From CAWHHZ01 sp963829355 (GTDB taxonomy: Bacteria > Acidobacteriota > Thermoanaerobaculia > Gp7-AA8 > JAHWKK01), in contig CAWHHZ010000009.1 of the NCBI GenBank assembly GCA_963829355.1, positions 62,001-126,000 on the forward strand: DNA of 64,000 bases, read 5' to 3'. The first letter of the stretch is position 1. Every line of letters begins with the position of its first letter. A model generated the notes under the pieces. The model made no database searches, had not been told where the DNA came from, and worked only from the letters and a program-made list of their open reading frames with translations. Below are positions 59,857-64,000 of this stretch, piece by piece. Position numbers and translations under genes: made by a program.

Positions 59857-61518
59857 ATGCGCCTCCTCAAGTTCCTCACACAGTCTCTCGGAGCCCAGCT
59901 TCTCCTGACTCTGTCGTTCATCGTGGCCGTGGTTCTCGCGGCCCACGCGGTCATTGGTTTCCGGACGACGCAATCGGAGATCACCCACCTGATCCGCAGC
60001 GATGCCCGTCGTACGAGCAATCTCGTGCAGCGCGCGACCCACGACGGGATGCTGCTCAACCAGCTCGACGAGGTTCAGCTCGTTCTGCAGAGAATGGCCG
60101 AGGGGGGGGACGTCCTCGCGCTGAGGGTCTTCGACAAAAAGGGGAACATCGTGATGTCGGCGATGCCCTCGGAGATCGGCGGGAAGGCCGACCTCACTGA
60201 CGATGCCTGTCACGGGTGCCACGCGAGTGCCCCTCTGGCTCTGGTGGTGAGAACGGAGGACATTTCGGTCATGGAACGGGAGGCCGGCCCCGACGTCCTG
60301 CGTCATCTTTCCGTCATCGCCAACGAGCCGACCTGCGCCAACGCGGACTGCCATGCTCACCCGGCAGAGAAGTCGGTGCTCGGGGTACTCGATCTGGAGA
60401 TGTCTCTGGCTCCCGCCGAGTCTGCACTCGCTTCGGCGCGACGCCAGCTCATCGTGACCAGCATCGTCCTCCTGCTTCTGACTGGAGCGGTGACATGGTT
60501 GTTCGTTCTGCGCCTCGTACACCGGCCGACACGGAAGCTCCACGATGCAGCGATACGCGTAGCGGCCGGAGATCTCGATTTTCAGGTCGACGTGAAGGGC
60601 CAGCACGAGCTCGCACGCTTCTCCCGATCGTTCAACTCGATGATTGCCGATCTTGCGCAGGCACGAGGCCAGGTGGAGCGCTGGTCCCGGGGACTCGAAT
60701 CGAAGGTCCTGGAAAAAACCGAGGAGCTGCAGCGGACCCAGCGGCAGGTCCTCCATATGGAAAAGATGGCGTCACTCGGGAAGCTCGCTGCCACCGTGGC
60801 TCATGAGCTCAACAATCCGCTCGGGGGCATTCTGACGTACGCGCGGCTGACCGAGCGGGAGCTCGACGAACACGAGCCGACGCCTGAAACACGTGAGGAG
60901 ATGAAGCGCTATCTCCAGGTCATCCAGCACGAGTGCACCCGGTCGGGCAACATCGTGAAGAACCTGCTTCTCTTCGCACGTCATCGTGGCGAAGAGAAGG
61001 GCCCCGCGGATCTCTCTGTGGCTCTCGACCGGTCGCTCCAGCTCGTGCATCACCATCTCGAGATGCACGGCCTCGATCTTCATGTCGAGCGCGGTGCGAA
61101 GAACCCCGTCGTCCGCGGGAACATGGGGGAGCTCGAACAGGCGATGGTCGCGCTGTTCGTCAACGCCGTCGAGGCGATGTCACGCGACGGTGGAGGGGCC
61201 GGCGGGCTCCTGACGGTGAGGCTTCTCGATGGAGAGAACGACGAGATCGTCCTGGAGGTCGTCGACACCGGAGTAGGAATCCCCCCGGAGCTCAAGCAGC
61301 AGATCTTCGAGCCATTCTTCTCGACCAAGGGAGCACAGAGCGGAGTCGGCCTCGGGCTCGCCGTGGTCTACGGAATCGTACAGAGCCATGACGGCCGGAT
61401 CGATGTCGAGTCGGAGCCGGGACGAGGCACTCTCTTCAGGATTCACTTTCCGCACTTCCAGGCTGACCATCTCGACGACGAGGAACAGGGGAAACCCACA
61501 ACAGGAGCACACGCATGA
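59857..61518 (+). CDS. Membrane histidine kinase with periplasmic haem-c-type motifs
   Basis: 553 residues. Two membrane helices (LLLTLSFIVAVVLAAHAVIGF, and LIVTSIVLLLLTGAVTWLFVL at 198-218) enclose a periplasmic sensor with CHGCH (118-122), a classical haem-c site, and CANADCH (160-166), a CX4CH variant. A HAMP region (residues 219-270) and coiled coil lead to the H-box AHELNNP (His316) and the ATPase domain with DTGVGIPPE, FEPFFSTKG and GVGLGLAVV. It probably senses redox state or a small gas through haem. Its stop overlaps the regulator gene (ATGA). Confidence 0.94.
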   Translation: MRLLKFLTQSLGAQLLLTLSFIVAVVLAAHAVIGFRTTQSEITHLIRSDARRTSNLVQRATHDGMLLNQLDEVQLVLQRMAEGGDVLALRVFDKKGNIVMSAMPSEIGGKADLTDDACHGCHASAPLALVVRTEDISVMEREAGPDVLRHLSVIANEPTCANADCHAHPAEKSVLGVLDLEMSLAPAESALASARRQLIVTSIVLLLLTGAVTWLFVLRLVHRPTRKLHDAAIRVAAGDLDFQVDVKGQHELARFSRSFNSMIADLAQARGQVERWSRGLESKVLEKTEELQRTQRQVLHMEKMASLGKLAATVAHELNNPLGGILTYARLTERELDEHEPTPETREEMKRYLQVIQHECTRSGNIVKNLLLFARHRGEEKGPADLSVALDRSLQLVHHHLEMHGLDLHVERGAKNPVVRGNMGELEQAMVALFVNAVEAMSRDGGGAGGLLTVRLLDGENDEIVLEVVDTGVGIPPELKQQIFEPFFSTKGAQSGVGLGLAVVYGIVQSHDGRIDVESEPGRGTLFRIHFPHFQADHLDDEEQGKPTTGAHA

Positions 61519-62852
61519 CAGAACAGAAACGCATTCTGGTGGTGGACGATGAGTTCTCCGTCAGAGACTCGCTCCAGCACTGGTTCCGCAAGGACGGTTT
61601 CGACGTCGAGCTTGCAGAGAACGGCCAGTCGGCGCTCCAGGCGCTCGAACGGAAGAGCTTCGACGTGATTCTGGCAGACATCAAGATGCCGGGCATGGAT
61701 GGTCTCGAGCTGCAGCAGAGGATTCACCAGATCGATGCGTCGTTGCCGGTCATCATGATCACGGCGTTCGCATCCGTCGAAACGGCGATCTCGGCGCTCA
61801 AGCACGGTGCGTTCGACTACGTCACGAAGCCCGTCGATCCCGACGAGTTGAGCCACCTCGTGAGCCGAGCCCTCGAACAGCGGCGGCTCCAGAGCGAAAA
61901 CTCACAACTGCGCGGAACGATCGATGAGCTCGTCATGCCCGACCCGATCGTGGGCCAGAGCCCCGAGATGCGGCGCACGCTCGAGCTCGTGCAGCGCGTC
62001 GCCCCGACCGACTCGACCGTGCTGATTCGAGGAGAAAGCGGAACCGGCAAGGAGCTCATCGCACGCGCAATCCACGACAACAGCATGCGACGCTATTTTC
62101 CGCTGGTGCCCGTAAACTGCGGCTCCCTGCCGCAGGACATTCTCGAGAGCGAGCTCTTCGGCCACGAACGTGGCGCATTCACCGGAGCGCAGTACCGGCA
62201 CAAGGGGAAGATCGAGATGGCGGACAAGGGAACGCTCTTCCTCGACGAGGTCGGCGCCATCCCTCCCCGCATGCAGATCGATCTCCTCAGAGTTCTCGAA
62301 ACCAAAGAGGTCACGCGCCTCGGCAGCTCGAAGCCAATCGAGGTCGATTTCCGGATCATCTGCGCGACCAACGAGGATCTGGAGGCCGCCGTTCGGGAGG
62401 GACGCTTCCGCGAGGACTTCTACTATCGCATCAACGTCTTCGTCACCCGGCTCCCGCCGCTCCGTGAGCGAACGGGAGACATCCCTCTGCTGGCGGAGCA
62501 TTTTCGTGAAAAGTTCTCGCGGCAGATGGATCGCAGGATCACCGGCTTCGAACCCGCGGCGATGGAACTTCTCGAGAGCCACCCATGGCCGGGAAACGTC
62601 CGTGAGCTCAGTAACGCAATCGAGCGTGCGATGGTGGTCGGTAAGCCGCCGCACATACGGCCTGCCGATCTTCCGATCTACACGACCCGACCCGACACCG
62701 CGGGAGGTGATTCACTCTCGGCGGTCGAGCACCGGCACATCGCGAGCGTTCTCGAGCGGACCGAAGGAAACGTCACTCGTGCAGCGGAGATCCTCGGAGT
62801 CGACCGCGTCACCGTGTACAACAAGATCAAAAAGTACGGCCTGCGAAGGTGA
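61515..62852 (+). CDS. NtrC-family sigma-54-dependent response regulator
   Basis: 445 residues: receiver with Asp55 (ILADIKMPG) and Lys105; AAA+ domain with Walker A GESGTGKE (173-180), the sigma-54 contact loop GAFTGA (220-225) and FLDEVG; and a C-terminal Fis-type HTH (VTRAAEILGVDRVTVYNKIKKYG). It is co-translated with the kinase. A sigma-54 promoter lies in the divergent spacer upstream of the kinase gene and faces the NrfD operon, so that operon is the most likely target (inference). Confidence 0.96.
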   Translation: MTEQKRILVVDDEFSVRDSLQHWFRKDGFDVELAENGQSALQALERKSFDVILADIKMPGMDGLELQQRIHQIDASLPVIMITAFASVETAISALKHGAFDYVTKPVDPDELSHLVSRALEQRRLQSENSQLRGTIDELVMPDPIVGQSPEMRRTLELVQRVAPTDSTVLIRGESGTGKELIARAIHDNSMRRYFPLVPVNCGSLPQDILESELFGHERGAFTGAQYRHKGKIEMADKGTLFLDEVGAIPPRMQIDLLRVLETKEVTRLGSSKPIEVDFRIICATNEDLEAAVREGRFREDFYYRINVFVTRLPPLRERTGDIPLLAEHFREKFSRQMDRRITGFEPAAMELLESHPWPGNVRELSNAIERAMVVGKPPHIRPADLPIYTTRPDTAGGDSLSAVEHRHIASVLERTEGNVTRAAEILGVDRVTVYNKIKKYGLRR

Positions 62853-62878
62853 CCGGAACCGGGACGATCGGGTGAGCC

Positions 62879-63484
62879 ATGTGGAAGAGATCCTCCACAA
62901 GCCATCCACAGCCGCACGACACGCTGACACTCGTGCCATTCTATTGTGGCGAGAGAGAGCTTCTGCTCGATTCTCTGGTGCGGGAGATCTCCAACGTGTT
63001 TCATGTGCAGGTGGTGCGACAGGCCCCGACATTCGATCCGGAGGAGGCGTACGACACGAGTCGGGGCCAGTACGACACCCGGGCGCTCATGTCGCGGCTC
63101 CTCGAACAACCCGCGACGACCGAGAAGCTCCTCGCCGTGACCGACGTCGATCTGTTCGTTCCCGTCCTGACCTTCGTGTTCGGCGAGGCGCAGATGGGAG
63201 GCCGTGCGGCCGTAGTCTCGAGCTACAGGCTCGCACCCGAAAAGTACGGACTCCCTCCCGATTCGACTCTGCTGGAGGATCGTCTCATCAAGGAAGCAAT
63301 CCACGAGCTCGGCCACGCATACGGCCTCGCCCATTGCCAGAATATCCGCTGCGTGATGACGAGCTCACCTGCCGTCGAAGGAATCGACCTGAAGAGCTCC
63401 GACTTCTGCGCGGCGTGCGACCGAACCCTTCGTCCCGCGACCATGAAAAAGAAGAGAGGGTTCTTCAGCCGCTGGGCACTGTAG
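62879..63484 (+). CDS. Archaemetzincin-type metalloprotease
   Basis: 201 residues. The metzincin motif HELGHAYGLAHC (142-153) continues with CVM (158-160) and ends with CAAC (177-180), giving HExxHxxGxxHCx4CxM then CxxC, the archaemetzincin signature with a structural Zn site. Family segments LFVPVLTFVFGEAQMGGRAAVVSSYRL also fit. It starts 26 bases after the regulator gene on the same strand. The substrate of this family is unknown. Confidence 0.93.
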   Translation: MWKRSSTSHPQPHDTLTLVPFYCGERELLLDSLVREISNVFHVQVVRQAPTFDPEEAYDTSRGQYDTRALMSRLLEQPATTEKLLAVTDVDLFVPVLTFVFGEAQMGGRAAVVSSYRLAPEKYGLPPDSTLLEDRLIKEAIHELGHAYGLAHCQNIRCVMTSSPAVEGIDLKSSDFCAACDRTLRPATMKKKRGFFSRWAL

Positions 63485-64000
63485 CAATCATGCGCCAGGG
63501 CTCCGAGGGAGGTGCGCCGATGTGTGTGAGAACCCGCATCCGTTACGGACGAGACGGCGCCCTCACCTCCGCCGGATTTCATCCAGATCCCGGTACAGAC
63601 GAGCCTCGAGGGCACTTGTTCACGACGCATCAACATTCAGCACCGACTCGTCTACCAGGTTCTCAAAGCGGAGCGAACCATCAAGATCATTCGCATGAGA
63701 TGACCGCCCGCTGGTGATCGATTCGCGTCCCGACTCGCCGCGAGCGTAGCACCGGTTTACAACCGGCCGGGTCGCAGGTTTACAACCTGCGTCAAATGGA
63801 CCTGACTTCGGTGCCAGATCTTTGATCTCCGGGCTGATTCCACTGACCGTAGATTTTCACACCGAATCAGCGAAAAATCCCACCATTAGTAGATTCGGCA
63901 GAAAAGGAAAGAAAGACCTGGCACCACGGGTACTCTCTCCGACTCGCGCAGGTTCCCGCCCTCAGCAGTACTGCTCCGAAGCAGACTGTCACGAATTGGC
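63485..64000. repeat. Gene-free end region with paired hairpins and a short inverted-repeat element
   Basis: No gene seen. Two adjacent hairpins share the core GGTTTACAACC but differ in their outer stem: ACCGGTTTACAACCGG (63751-63766) and GCAGGTTTACAACCTGC (63774-63790). Further on, GGTGCCAGATCTTT (63810-63823) and AAAGACCTGGCACC (63913-63926) are inverted and match at 13 of 14 positions, bounding a 117-base segment that may be a small non-autonomous element. Confidence 0.6.

Overview
This window comes from a GC-rich, Gram-negative-type bacterium. The large TonB-dependent receptor with an N-terminal carboxypeptidase-regulatory-like domain, the many lipoproteins and secreted beta-rich proteins, the long-form isocitrate lyase and the dispersed palindromic repeats suggest Acidobacteriota or a relative. 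That placement is inference; no rRNA or marker gene here settles it.

Layout. 1-17 kb (minus strand) is a surface-glycan or glycoconjugate locus: ABC-2 permease, Wzt-like ATPase, two family-2 glycosyltransferases (one fused to a zinc-ribbon methyltransferase, one frameshifted), a GNAT protein, a lone receiver domain and a methyltransferase cut by the window edge. Between permease and ATPase lie about 10 kb of secreted proteins (FG-GAP lipoprotein, a beta-rich protein, a PKD-repeat protein), two of them frameshifted. 17-19.6 kb (plus) is a small XRE/TPR/secreted-protein operon. 20-22 kb (minus) encodes F0 ATP synthase (AtpZ/AtpI-like protein, membrane protein, a, c) without F1. 22-27 kb holds an OmpA/glycine-zipper lipoprotein, a membrane pyrophosphatase with sodium-type signature residues, SodC and a bacilliredoxin, set among repeat-rich spacers. 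27.5-30 kb has a sorbosone-dehydrogenase-like protein and a CPBP membrane protein.

30.08-32.15 kb is an initiator tRNA-Met whose 3' half plus terminator is duplicated 1.9 kb downstream, enclosing a MntA/HepT toxin-antitoxin pair and a secreted protein. 32-39.5 kb is a heavy-metal module: diverged ZIP protein, His/Cys-rich small protein, CzcC-CzcB-CzcA-like efflux genes and a PII-like regulator. 41-44 kb is the TonB receptor.

44.6-46.4 kb is the most unusual locus: one lipoprotein/thioredoxin-fold/TlpA reading frame interrupted by a single in-frame UGA at the expected redox-active position, followed at the right distance by a bacterial SECIS-like hairpin with a bulged U. It is a candidate selenoprotein. 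46.7-55.4 kb carries a YihG-like acyltransferase, a subtilase and the glyoxylate-shunt pair (malate synthase, long isocitrate lyase). 55.7-59.5 kb (minus) is a membrane redox operon: small membrane protein, two GcvH-like membrane proteins, Tat-exported 4Fe-4S protein and NrfD-like protein, with a sigma-54 promoter. Divergent to it (59.9-63.5 kb, plus) are a haem-c-motif histidine kinase, an NtrC-type sigma-54 activator and an archaemetzincin, so the activator probably controls the redox operon.

Several genes (glycosyltransferase, PKD protein, beta-rich protein, CzcC) are broken by short indels. These may be real decay or sequence error; the sequence alone cannot tell.
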